Of a DNA stretch of 33,594 nt, positions 16,010 through 23,214 are shown one piece after another. The translations under genes and the position numbers were made by a program. The stretch comes from JAAYFT01 sp041655755. Lineage in GTDB: Bacteria > Bacillota > Clostridia > Tissierellales > Tissierellaceae. Every line of letters starts with the position of its first letter. The stretch's first letter is position 1. Under the pieces are notes generated by a model that searched no databases, was not told the origin of the DNA, and saw only the letters and a list, made by a program, of their open reading frames with translations. The stretch spans positions 1 through 33,594 of the forward strand of contig JBBAEY010000011.1 in assembly GCA_041655755.1 (NCBI GenBank), given 5' to 3'.

Positions 16010-17266
16010 ATGAACAAAAAGCTTAAGACGTTAATTACACTCTTGTTTATGGGAACAGCATATTCCATAATCTACGCATTACCTTTTGTACAATATGTTT
16101 TCTATGATCCAATGGTAGAGGGTTTAAAAGCTACAAATGCGCAGCTAGGAGTATTGATTACAATATTTGGTATAGGCAACCTTCTAGCACCAATTGGTGG
16201 TTGGTTTTCCGATAGGTTCAACCACAAAAAGATTTTTATTGGCGGTTTGATTGCCACATCTCTACTAAACTTTTTATTCGCTTTTAATCTCAATTACAAG
16301 TTCGCATTGTTTATTTGGTTTGGGCTTGCAATATCAGGTCTACTGGTCTATTTCCCAGCCCATATCAAGATAGTCAGGTTGTTGGGAGATGAGAATAACC
16401 AGGGGAAGATATTTGGACTGTCGGAGTCGGCAGCGGGGATAGGCAGTGTTGTAATCAATACAATAGCTCTTTTCCTATTTTCCAGAGCCATATCTGACAT
16501 AGTAGGGTTAAAGTTTGCAGTAATAGGATATGGACTTGCAGGTATTTTGGCGGCAATAGTATTATGGTTCCTAATAGAGGTGCCAGATGACATTCAGAGC
16601 ATTAAGGAAGAAGAGAAGATAAAGGCTTCAGATTTTCTTACTGTCCTCAAATATCCAGGCACATGGTTTGCAGGTATAGCCATATTTACCACCTATACCT
16701 TGTATGTATCCCTATCGTATTTTACGCCTTACTTTACCAGTGTACTAGGGGTATCAGTAGCATTTTCTGGTGGATTAGCCATAGTAAGGACATATTTAAT
16801 TAGATTTGTAGGTTCGCCCTTGGGAGGTATGATGGGGGATAAGATTAGTTCAGTATCTAAGGTATTGGCAATCTCTTTTGCGTCGGCACTCCTCATAATC
16901 TTAGGCTTCTTGAACCTGCCTGTGGGAGCAAATATGACCCTTATCATAGCTCTTACCCTCCTAATATCAGTATTTACTTATGTATCTAGGGGCAATATGT
17001 TTGCAGTACCAGCGGAGGTAAAATCGCCAGCAAAATACGCTGCCATGACTGCGGGGATTACCTGTGCCATAGGATACTCACCAGACCTATTCCAATTCAT
17101 ATTATTTGGACATTGGCTGGACAAGTACGGCAACCAGGGATATAAATACATCTTTATCTACACCATGGTTATATTGTTACTAGGTATAGTCAGCAGTGTA
17201 TTGACCCTAAACTTTAAGAAGAAAATAGATGGAAAAGAATTCTCAGGCCAATCTCAATTGCAATAA
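16010..17266 (+). CDS. Major facilitator superfamily carrier
   Basis: A membrane protein of 418 residues with about 12 hydrophobic helices. The loop 2-3 MFS motif is visible as GGWFSDRFNHKK (about 63-74), and a partner motif GGMMGDKISS occurs after helix 8, the normal duplicated layout. It has no signal peptide. Position between ptb and a 2-hydroxyacid dehydrogenase suggests that it imports the carboxylic acid degraded by the block, or exports the product, possibly as an exchanger of the oxalate:formate type (inference). RBS AAAGGAGAGG precedes ATG 16010. A 37-base gap after ptb holds no recognised signal. Confidence 0.88.
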   Translation: MNKKLKTLITLLFMGTAYSIIYALPFVQYVFYDPMVEGLKATNAQLGVLITIFGIGNLLAPIGGWFSDRFNHKKIFIGGLIATSLLNFLFAFNLNYKFALFIWFGLAISGLLVYFPAHIKIVRLLGDENNQGKIFGLSESAAGIGSVVINTIALFLFSRAISDIVGLKFAVIGYGLAGILAAIVLWFLIEVPDDIQSIKEEEKIKASDFLTVLKYPGTWFAGIAIFTTYTLYVSLSYFTPYFTSVLGVSVAFSGGLAIVRTYLIRFVGSPLGGMMGDKISSVSKVLAISFASALLIILGFLNLPVGANMTLIIALTLLISVFTYVSRGNMFAVPAEVKSPAKYAAMTAGITCAIGYSPDLFQFILFGHWLDKYGNQGYKYIFIYTMVILLLGIVSSVLTLNFKKKIDGKEFSGQSQLQ

Positions 17267-17288
17267 AATGAAAGGAGTGACATCTTTT

Positions 17289-18245
17289 ATGTACAAGGTA
17301 TATGTTACAAGCGACAAGTGGAATGATTTAGATTTAATCACTAGGGACATGACAGATGAATTTGAGGTAGAAGTCGTAGCCGGAGCCAGTCCAGAGGAAA
17401 TAGTGGATAAGTGCAAGGATGCAGATGCCCTGCTAATTGGATATGAAACCGTAACAAATGAAGTCATGGATGCCCTTCCAAATCTCAAACTTATTCAATT
17501 CATGGCTATAGGTGTAGAGGGCATAGACCTAGCCCATGCAAGAAGCAAAAACATTGCCGTAGCCAATGTGCCCACATATTGTCTCAACGAAGTGGCAGAC
17601 CATGCCTTAGCCCTTATCCTAAGTATTAATAGGAGGATAAGCCAATTTAACAGGTCAGTAGAGGAGGGACAATGGGACATAAGATTGTATCCGGAAATTA
17701 CTAGGCTGGGAGAGTCTACTGTAGGCCTGCTGGGATTTGGCAATATTCCAAGGGCCGTCAACAAGAGACTGCAGGCATTTGGAGCCAAGGTAATAGCCTA
17801 TGATCCATTTCTTGCAAAGGAAGTAGGGGAGGAGCATAATGTAGAATTGGTATCCCTAGATGAATTGATGGAAAGGTCAGACTATATATCATCCCACCTG
17901 CCCCTGAACAAGCATACAGAAAAGTTAATCAACAAGGACTTATTTGACAAGATGAAGGACGGCGTAGTATTTATCAATACCTCGAGGGGCGGAGTAGTAG
18001 ACGAGGAGGAGCTGATCAAGGCAGTTGATTCGGGCAAGATCTCCTATGCAGGTTTAGATGTTCTAGTAGAGGAATATCCAGACATTGAAAACCACCCCTT
18101 AAATCACAGGGACAATGTAGTATTTACTCCCCATGTAGCATATTATTCAAGGAATTCTGAGAGAGACCTACTGGTATTTGCAGGCAGGAGTGTAAAGGAC
18201 TACTTGTTAGGTAAACAGGAATCGGTTTCCATAGTAAATAGATAG
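17289..18245 (+). CDS. D-isomer 2-hydroxyacid dehydrogenase
   Basis: A protein of 318 residues in the NAD-dependent D-2-hydroxyacid dehydrogenase family (phosphoglycerate dehydrogenase-like). The NAD-binding Rossmann loop is GLLGFGNIP (146-154), with Pro where most members have the third Gly. The catalytic residues are visible as R233 (NTSRGG), E261 or E262, and H282 (TPHVAYYS). It interconverts a D-2-hydroxyacid and a 2-oxoacid with NAD(H). ATG 17289 follows AAAGGAGTG; an upstream in-frame start at 17229 would overlap the MFS gene and is not used. Its neighbour oxidoreductase would consume the 2-oxoacid, so it probably works in the oxidative direction. The true substrate is unknown. Confidence 0.9.
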   Translation: MYKVYVTSDKWNDLDLITRDMTDEFEVEVVAGASPEEIVDKCKDADALLIGYETVTNEVMDALPNLKLIQFMAIGVEGIDLAHARSKNIAVANVPTYCLNEVADHALALILSINRRISQFNRSVEEGQWDIRLYPEITRLGESTVGLLGFGNIPRAVNKRLQAFGAKVIAYDPFLAKEVGEEHNVELVSLDELMERSDYISSHLPLNKHTEKLINKDLFDKMKDGVVFINTSRGGVVDEEELIKAVDSGKISYAGLDVLVEEYPDIENHPLNHRDNVVFTPHVAYYSRNSERDLLVFAGRSVKDYLLGKQESVSIVNR

Positions 18246-18256
18246 GCCTAGCTGGA

Positions 18257-18297
18257 CTAATTAGGATGGCGTTCAATCGGAACGCTGTTCTAATTAG
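18257..18297 (+). promoter_or_regulatory. IclR operator-like site D inside a long inverted repeat
   Basis: GGAACGCTGTTCT (18279-18291) has the GGAAC-N3-GTTC core. It is set in a larger inverted repeat: CTAATTAG at 18257-18264 and 18290-18297, and GGCGTTC (18268-18274) with GAACGCT (18280-18286). It lies 20 bases before the ferredoxin start with no U-tract. It probably lets the regulator control the oxidoreductase genes separately; as RNA it could also be a stabilising or processing hairpin. Confidence 0.55.
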
Positions 18298-18317
18298 AAA
18301 ATAAAGGAGGAGAGAGT

Positions 18318-18524
18318 ATGGAAAAAGTAAGGACCAATACTGAAAGATGTAAGCAATGCAGTCTTTGTCTACCAGTCTGTCCCAAAGAAGCCATATCCTT
18401 TGGCGAGGAAATAAATGCTGGAGGATATAGGTATACCATAGTAGATCAGGACAAGTGTATTTCCTGTGGTATGTGCTATATAACGTGTCCAGACGGAGTA
18501 TATGAAATTTTAGCCACTAGTTAA
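18318..18524 (+). CDS. 2x[4Fe-4S] ferredoxin, oxidoreductase delta subunit
   Basis: A protein of 68 residues with two CxxCxxCxxxC(P) clusters: C11, C14, C17, C21 and C47, C50, C53, C57. It would bind two [4Fe-4S] clusters. The position directly ahead of the alpha, beta and gamma genes (20 bases to the next ATG) identifies it as the delta, electron-carrying subunit of a four-subunit 2-oxoacid:ferredoxin oxidoreductase. RBS GGAGGAGAG precedes ATG 18318. It is preceded by the site-D palindrome. Confidence 0.93.
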   Translation: MEKVRTNTERCKQCSLCLPVCPKEAISFGEEINAGGYRYTIVDQDKCISCGMCYITCPDGVYEILATS

Positions 18525-18544
18525 TATAAAGGGAGGTCAGGAAA

Positions 18545-19603
18545 ATGGCAGATATGATGAAAGGTAATGAGGCCATAGCAGAATCTGCAATCAGGGCAGG
18601 TGCTAGGCTTTATGCAGGATATCCCATTACCCCTTCTACAGAGATTATGGAATACATGTCCTGGAGAATGGAAGAGGTAGGTGGAACATTCATCCAAGCA
18701 GAATCAGAAATTGCAGGTATCAATATGATAATAGGGGGCTCGGCCTGCGGAGTCAGGGCTATAACAGCATCTTCAGGGCCTGGCATTAGCCTTAAACAGG
18801 AGGGCATGACTACCTTGTCCGACGAACAATTACCTGCAGTTGTAGTAAACACAGTGAGGTATGGAAATGGAATAGGTACATTGCTGTCGGCACAATGCGA
18901 CTATTTGAGGGAGACTAGGGGCGGAGGCAATGGAGATTATAGGGTAATAGTTTTGTGCCCTTCCAGCGTACAGGAAGCCTCTGACCTAACGGTTTTGGCC
19001 TTTGAATTGGCAGAGAAATATAGGATGGTATCAGTACTTATGACAGAGGGCGCCTTGGCACAGATGATGGAGCCTTGTGAATTGCCTGAAATGAAAGAAG
19101 TAGAGAGGTTTCCCTGGGGCTTTGATGGGAAATATACAAATAAGAAAATCGGCATATTTGACAGAAACAGCATGACTGAGGCCCTTGAATTAAATCAAAA
19201 ATATGCTAGGGTAAAGGAAAATGAGCAGAGATGGGAGGAAGGCTACCTAGACGATGCAGAATATGTATTTGTATCATATGGTCTGCCTGGCAGATCGACC
19301 AAGGGGGCAGTTGAAGGCCTAAGGGCAGAGGGCTATAAGGTTGGATTTATCAGACCCATTACTGCCTGGCCCTTCCCAGAGAAGGCTTTTGAAAATGTAA
19401 ACCCAAATGTAAAGGGATTCATTTCAGTAGAAGCCAATGCCACTGGGCAGCTAGTAGACGACCTTGCCTTGACCCTAAAGAAGGCAGGCAAGGGCAATGT
19501 ACCAGTATATTGCAAGCCCTATGTATATGGTATACCGGGAATTAAGGTCATAAAGGAAGACTTCGAAAAAATATACAAGGGTCAAATGAAGGAGGTGTAC
19601 TAG
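18545..19603 (+). CDS. vorB: 2-oxoacid:ferredoxin oxidoreductase alpha subunit (VorB-like)
   Basis: A protein of 352 residues. The N-terminal pyrimidine-binding domain starts KGNEAIAESAIRAGARLYAGYPITPSTEI, with the conserved YPITPS signature and SGPGISLKQEG (about 79-89). The middle and C-terminal parts match the separate alpha subunits of VOR/KOR enzymes (about 350-380 residues). With the beta subunit it oxidatively decarboxylates a 2-oxoacid to acyl-CoA and CO2, reducing ferredoxin. The subunit layout resembles 3-methyl-2-oxobutanoate oxidoreductase; 2-oxoglutarate is an alternative, but linkage to buk and ptb favours a short or branched acyl product. RBS GGGAGGTC precedes ATG 18545. Confidence 0.9.
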   Translation: MADMMKGNEAIAESAIRAGARLYAGYPITPSTEIMEYMSWRMEEVGGTFIQAESEIAGINMIIGGSACGVRAITASSGPGISLKQEGMTTLSDEQLPAVVVNTVRYGNGIGTLLSAQCDYLRETRGGGNGDYRVIVLCPSSVQEASDLTVLAFELAEKYRMVSVLMTEGALAQMMEPCELPEMKEVERFPWGFDGKYTNKKIGIFDRNSMTEALELNQKYARVKENEQRWEEGYLDDAEYVFVSYGLPGRSTKGAVEGLRAEGYKVGFIRPITAWPFPEKAFENVNPNVKGFISVEANATGQLVDDLALTLKKAGKGNVPVYCKPYVYGIPGIKVIKEDFEKIYKGQMKEVY

Positions 19604-19604
19604 G

Positions 19605-20351
19605 ATGGCTAAGGGGAGAAAGGTACCTGCAATAGTAGATAAACCCATGGGATTTTGTCCGGGTTGTGGACACGGCATAGTAATTAGGCTCATTGCTGAA
19701 TGCCTAGAGGAATTGGAGCAGGACAAAAACCTAATATTCGGTATTGGAGTAGGTTGTTCAAGTTTGCTGGGAGGCGGACTTGAGGCCGATAGACTCCACT
19801 GTTCCCACGGTAGGGTTGGAGCAGTAGCTACGGCCATGAAGAGGGTAAACCCTGAAAACATTGTAGTGGCATATCAGGGAGATGGAGATGCCTACAGCAT
19901 AGGATTGGCAGAGACTACTAGTGCCGCCTATAGGAATGAAAAGTTTACGGCCATAATAATCAACAACACAAACTATGGCATGACTGGGGGACAGATGAGC
20001 AATACGACGATGCCGGGACAAAAGACCTCTACAAGCGTATATGGAAGAGATTGTGATATTACTGGGCTTCCAATAAAGTTTCCGGAGCTAGTTGCCTCCC
20101 AATTTAATGTGGCCTATGCAGCCAGGGGTTCAGTCCACAATCCTGCCCATATAAATAGGTTAAAATCCTATATAAAAAAGGCCCTAGAAGCACAAATAAG
20201 AGGTGAAGGCTATTCTGTAGTAGAGGTGCTCTCACCGTGCCCCACCAACTGGGGACAATCACCCATAGATTCTATGACTAGAATAGTGGAAGACCTTATT
20301 CCATATTTTCCACTGGGAGAATTCAAATCTAGAGACAAGGGGGTTAAATAA
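19605..20351 (+). CDS. 2-oxoacid:ferredoxin oxidoreductase beta subunit (TPP-binding)
   Basis: A protein of 248 residues with the thiamine diphosphate domain. The cluster-binding CPGCGH motif (C18, C21) and C51 are present, and GDGDAYSIG...NN (92-121) is the TPP/Mg2+ motif. QMSNTTMPGQKTSTS is characteristic of these beta subunits. It forms the active-site heterodimer with the alpha subunit. ATG 19605 lies two bases after the alpha stop behind AAGGAGGTG; the stop overlaps the gamma start (TAATG at 20349-20353), a sign of translational coupling. Confidence 0.93.
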   Translation: MAKGRKVPAIVDKPMGFCPGCGHGIVIRLIAECLEELEQDKNLIFGIGVGCSSLLGGGLEADRLHCSHGRVGAVATAMKRVNPENIVVAYQGDGDAYSIGLAETTSAAYRNEKFTAIIINNTNYGMTGGQMSNTTMPGQKTSTSVYGRDCDITGLPIKFPELVASQFNVAYAARGSVHNPAHINRLKSYIKKALEAQIRGEGYSVVEVLSPCPTNWGQSPIDSMTRIVEDLIPYFPLGEFKSRDKGVK

Positions 20352-20887
20352 TGAAAGAAATAGTATTTGCAGGCTATGGAGGACAAGGGGTACTTACAGC
20401 AGGGCTCCTGATATCTCAAATGTCTATATTTAAGGGATATCATGCGACTTGGAGCCCTCAATACGGCTCTGCCATGAGGGGCGGTACTGCCAACTGTACT
20501 GTAAAATTTGGCCAGGACTATATATACAATCCTTATATGGAGGAACCAGATATTGTATTGGCTATGAATATACCGGCATTTAAACAATTTATACCCCTAG
20601 TAAAGTCTGGAGGCACCATTGTTGTGAATTCGGATATGGTAGATGTATCCATCAATACAAGAGATGACATTAAGATAATAGAAGTTCCCTGTATGACCAT
20701 GGCAGCCGATATAAACCATCAAAAGGGGGCCAATATAATCATGGCAGGAATCATAGTCAGGGAATCAGGCTATTTTACAGAGACAGAGGCCATAGATGGA
20801 ATGAATGACATGTTCAGAAAGAAGGGAAAGGAAAAGTTCGAAGAGTTAAACACCAGGGCCTTGAAGCTAGGTTATGAATTTAATTAA
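20351..20887 (+). CDS. 2-oxoacid:ferredoxin oxidoreductase gamma subunit
   Basis: A protein of 178 residues of the gamma family. The start VFAGYGGQGVLTAGLLIS is the family signature, with WSPQYGSAMRGGTANCTVKF after it. In complete enzymes the gamma domain completes the CoA-binding part. The ATG overlaps the beta stop. It is the last gene of the IclR-linked block; a strong hairpin terminator follows at 20915. Confidence 0.93.
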   Translation: MKEIVFAGYGGQGVLTAGLLISQMSIFKGYHATWSPQYGSAMRGGTANCTVKFGQDYIYNPYMEEPDIVLAMNIPAFKQFIPLVKSGGTIVVNSDMVDVSINTRDDIKIIEVPCMTMAADINHQKGANIIMAGIIVRESGYFTETEAIDGMNDMFRKKGKEKFEELNTRALKLGYEFN

Positions 20888-20914
20888 TTAGGCAACCCAT
20901 AAAAAAACCTTATA

Positions 20915-20948
20915 GAAAAAAGCTAGGTATTTGGTACTAGCTTTTTTC
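20915..20948. terminator. Terminator at the end of the catabolic operon
   Basis: GAAAAAAGCTAG (20915-20926) and CTAGCTTTTTTC (20937-20948) form a perfect 12-base stem with a 10-base loop, ending in a T-run. It is symmetric enough to work in both directions. It lies 28 bases after the gamma-subunit stop. Confidence 0.85.
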
Positions 20949-20996
20949 ACTTTCGATCATTTCCTGCATATTAACAGAAAATTTTAAAATTGAATA

Positions 20997-21025
20997 CTGG
21001 CAAAAAAAGCAAAATGTGGTAGAAT
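20997..21025 (+). promoter_or_regulatory. Extended -10 promoter of the second chemoreceptor gene
   Basis: CTGGCA (20997-21002), 17 bases, then TAGAAT (21020-21025) preceded by TGG, an extended -10 element. Transcription would start near 21032, giving a leader of about 57 bases to the ATG. This gene is therefore transcribed independently of the operon before it. Confidence 0.55.
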
Positions 21026-21088
21026 AAGATTATGTTACCTGAGCTGAAATAAGAAGAAAACAATTCAACTAATATTGGAGGGCAGGAA

Positions 21089-22798
21089 ATGTCTATTAAA
21101 AACATATCTATTAAGGTAAAACTCTTATTGGCCTTTATTTTGATTTCCCTATTGCCTATCATAATAGGAACCCTTGGATCTTCAAATATGGAAAAGATGT
21201 ACAAGGCATCTGACGACATGTATAATCGCAATCTGAGGGGCATCAACGATTTGCATACAATAAAAGAAAACTTGCTTGAGGTCAACAATGCTATTACAGA
21301 GATGGTATATACAGAGGATAAGACAAAAATCAACAATATGGCAAATACTATCCAAGAGTTCAGGAGCCACAATGATGAACTAATCGAGTCCTATGAAGAG
21401 AATGGATTATCAGAGGAAATAGAAGAAATATGGAACTTATCCCGTTCGGAGCTACACCTCTATAAAACAGAAGTAGACAAGTTGGTTGGATTTGTGACGT
21501 CTGGCAACAGCACAAGTGCAGAGGTTACACTTGCCTATGTGGGCAGCATAAGGAACATGATGTTTAAGCATTTTGACGAACTAATAGAATTTAATGAAGA
21601 AATAGCCAGAAACACAAATTCAGCTAATTTTAACGACTATAAGAGCACGTCAGCAACTATGAAAATAATAATTATAGGAGGCTTTGGCCTTGCCATAGTC
21701 CTAGGTCTCTTTATGGCATCCTATATATCAGAGGCCATCAACAAGGGTGTGGAATTTGCCGTAGCCCTAGGGGATGGAGACCTGAGATATGAAATCTCCC
21801 AGGGGGGAAAAGACGAGCTAGGGAGGCTGGTAGATGCTCTGAAGGAAGCCCAAGGCAAGATGAGGCTAACCATTATGAAAATAGCTGAGGGGTCAGAGGA
21901 GGTATCCGCTTCGTCAGAGGAGCTATCTGCCACTGTTGAAAATGTAAACACATCCTATGAATTAATAGCTGACAATACCACTACCATATTAGACGGCATA
22001 AGAGACGTGAACCACTCCATAGAGGAATTGACGGCCACCATAGAGGAGGTCAGTTCAGGCATAGTGGAGTTAGCTTCTTCATCTTCAGACGGTAGTGCAA
22101 ATTCTACCCAGATAAAGATAAGGGCAGGAAATATAAGGAAACAGGGAGAGGAGTCCAGGTCCATCACAGGTGAACTCTTGACCCAAAAGGAGAAGGACAT
22201 AATAGCGGCCATAGAAGAGGGAAAGGTAGTAAATGAAATATCCCTAATGGCGGAGTCCATATCCTCCATAGCAGAGCAAACAAACCTACTGGCCTTAAAT
22301 GCTGCCATTGAAGCAGCTAGGGCAGGAGAAGCTGGAAGGGGATTTTCCGTGGTTGCCGACGAAATCAGAAAGCTGGCAGAGGAATCCACAAAATATGTAT
22401 CCAATATTCAATCAATAGTTGGGAATGTAGAATTGGCCTTTGCCAACCTCTCAAGGAACTCAAGGGATATATTGGACTTTATAAATCAAAGGGTAACCAA
22501 GGACTATGACCTCCTGGTGGATACGGGAATAAACTATGAAAAGGATGCCCACTATATAGACAACTTGTCCCAGGAAACTGCAGCCACTGCTCAGGAATTG
22601 GGAGCATCTACAGAGGAAATTTCAGCATCAGTCCAGACCATATCAAATAATGCAGGGGAAGTAAACATAAGGTCTGACGAAATATTAAAGGGCATGGACG
22701 AAACCACCTATGCCTTAGAGCAAATTAGGGCAGCTGCAGAAAATCAAGCTAACATCGCAGAGAAGTTAAATGAATTGATACAGGTATTTAAGATATAA
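21089..22798 (+). CDS. Methyl-accepting chemotaxis protein (orphan receptor)
   Basis: A chemoreceptor of 569 residues. TM1 is at about 10-28, the extracytoplasmic four-helix-bundle sensor covers about 30-185, TM2 is MKIIIIGGFGLAIVLGLFMASYI (about 191-213), followed by HAMP and a long signalling coiled coil. The hairpin tip IAEQTNLLALNAAIEAARAGEAGRGFSVVADEI identifies the family. It is related in layout to the receptor in the che operon but differs in sequence, and it has its own promoter and terminator. It would plug into the CheA/CheW array encoded at 3347-5929. RBS TTGGAGGGC precedes ATG 21089. Being next to the fermentation cluster, it could sense its substrate (speculation). Confidence 0.92.
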   Translation: MSIKNISIKVKLLLAFILISLLPIIIGTLGSSNMEKMYKASDDMYNRNLRGINDLHTIKENLLEVNNAITEMVYTEDKTKINNMANTIQEFRSHNDELIESYEENGLSEEIEEIWNLSRSELHLYKTEVDKLVGFVTSGNSTSAEVTLAYVGSIRNMMFKHFDELIEFNEEIARNTNSANFNDYKSTSATMKIIIIGGFGLAIVLGLFMASYISEAINKGVEFAVALGDGDLRYEISQGGKDELGRLVDALKEAQGKMRLTIMKIAEGSEEVSASSEELSATVENVNTSYELIADNTTTILDGIRDVNHSIEELTATIEEVSSGIVELASSSSDGSANSTQIKIRAGNIRKQGEESRSITGELLTQKEKDIIAAIEEGKVVNEISLMAESISSIAEQTNLLALNAAIEAARAGEAGRGFSVVADEIRKLAEESTKYVSNIQSIVGNVELAFANLSRNSRDILDFINQRVTKDYDLLVDTGINYEKDAHYIDNLSQETAATAQELGASTEEISASVQTISNNAGEVNIRSDEILKGMDETTYALEQIRAAAENQANIAEKLNELIQVFKI

Positions 22799-22803
22799 AA
22801 AAT

Positions 22804-22846
22804 AAAAACTGCTAGGATATATAACATCAATACCCTAGCAGTTTTT
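22804..22846. terminator. Bidirectional terminator between chemoreceptor and tRNA-Val
   Basis: AAAAACTGCTAGG (22804-22816) and CCTAGCAGTTTTT (22834-22846) form a perfect 13-base stem. With A-runs on one side and T-runs on the other it can stop + strand transcription of the chemoreceptor and - strand transcription of the tRNA. Confidence 0.88.
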
Positions 22847-22849
22847 CTA

Positions 22850-22922
22850 TGGGCGGTATAGGACTCGAACCTACGACTTTCACCACGTCAAGATGACACT
22901 CTACCAGCTGAGTTAACCGCCC
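22850..22922 (-). tRNA. tRNA-Val(GAC)
   Basis: The - strand folds as a full cloverleaf: acceptor GGGCGGT/ACCGCCC, D arm ACTC/GAGT with AGCTGGTA loop, anticodon stem TCATC/GGTGA with loop TTGACGT, variable loop AAGTC, and T arm GTAGG-TTCGAGT-CCTAT. The anticodon GAC reads Val GUC/GUU codons. CCA is not encoded (A73 is followed by TAG). It is the only - strand gene recognised in the window and is transcribed toward the shared terminator. Confidence 0.95.
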
Positions 22923-22935
22923 TTATTTCTCTAAT

Positions 22936-22964
22936 ATATTACCACAAACTAAGTTATTTGGCAA
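22936..22964 (-). promoter_or_regulatory. Promoter of tRNA-Val
   Basis: On the - strand TTGCCA (22964-22959) is followed after 17 bases by TAATAT (22941-22936), with TGG just before it as an extended -10. The predicted start is about 7 bases before the tRNA. It is divergent from the promoter at 22985. Confidence 0.7.
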
Positions 22965-22984
22965 TAGAAAAAGAATAAGATATA

Positions 22985-23014
22985 TTGGCATAATTGCCGT
23001 ATTTGAAGTATAAT
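22985..23014 (+). promoter_or_regulatory. Promoter of the 32-residue membrane peptide
   Basis: TTGGCA (22985-22990), 18 bases, TATAAT (23009-23014). The -35 region sits in an inverted repeat GGCA-TAAT-TGCC (22987-22998) that might be an operator. The start would lie near 23021, immediately before a strong ribosome site. Confidence 0.65.
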
Positions 23015-23033
23015 ATAGATTGGAGGTGCAGTT

Positions 23034-23132
23034 ATGAGGCAATCTAAATTTACCAGGACAGTAATATATCTACTGGTCCTATCCTTTGTAATAGCAATTA
23101 TTCTGCCGGTAATCAACCTAATGATAAACTAG
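23034..23132 (+). CDS. Small single-pass membrane peptide, 32 residues
   Basis: MRQSKFTRTVIYLLVLSFVIAIILPVINLMIN: a short basic start (about 9 residues) followed by a hydrophobic helix of about 20 residues, with no cysteines. TGGAGGTG lies 5 bases before ATG 23034, the promoter is good, and a hairpin terminator starts directly after the stop, so this is a complete mini transcription unit. The function is not known. The layout resembles short DUF4044-type peptides of Firmicutes, but I cannot confirm that. Confidence 0.75.
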   Translation: MRQSKFTRTVIYLLVLSFVIAIILPVINLMIN

Positions 23133-23168
23133 AAATTGTCATAGAAATCATGACAATTTTTTAGTTTT
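23133..23168 (+). terminator. Terminator of the small-peptide gene
   Basis: AAATTGTCAT (23133-23142) and ATGACAATTT (23150-23159) form a perfect 10-base stem with a 7-base loop, continued by a T-rich run. It begins at the base after the stop codon of the 32-residue peptide. The yibE/F promoter begins just behind it. Confidence 0.85.
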
Positions 23169-23180
23169 TTGCCCTCATTA

Positions 23181-23189
23181 TGGTATAAT
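23181..23189 (+). promoter_or_regulatory. Extended -10 promoter of the YibE/F-like gene
   Basis: TGGTATAAT (23181-23189) is a strong extended -10 element. The -35 region (about 23160-23166) is T-rich and overlaps the preceding terminator's tail, with no good consensus. The start would be near 23196, 19 bases before ATG 23215. Confidence 0.55.
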
Positions 23190-23214
23190 TGTCTTTAGGT
23201 TAGGAGGTAGGAAA

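Noticed and set aside
18257..18300. Intrinsic terminator before the ferredoxin
   Set aside because: The hairpin is followed by AAATAAAGG and not by a T-run, and the next ribosome site lies immediately behind it.
20997..21012. Sigma-54 promoter (TGGC...GC) before the second chemoreceptor
   Set aside because: The -12 element is not at the required spacing and there is a better sigma-A extended -10 at 21020.
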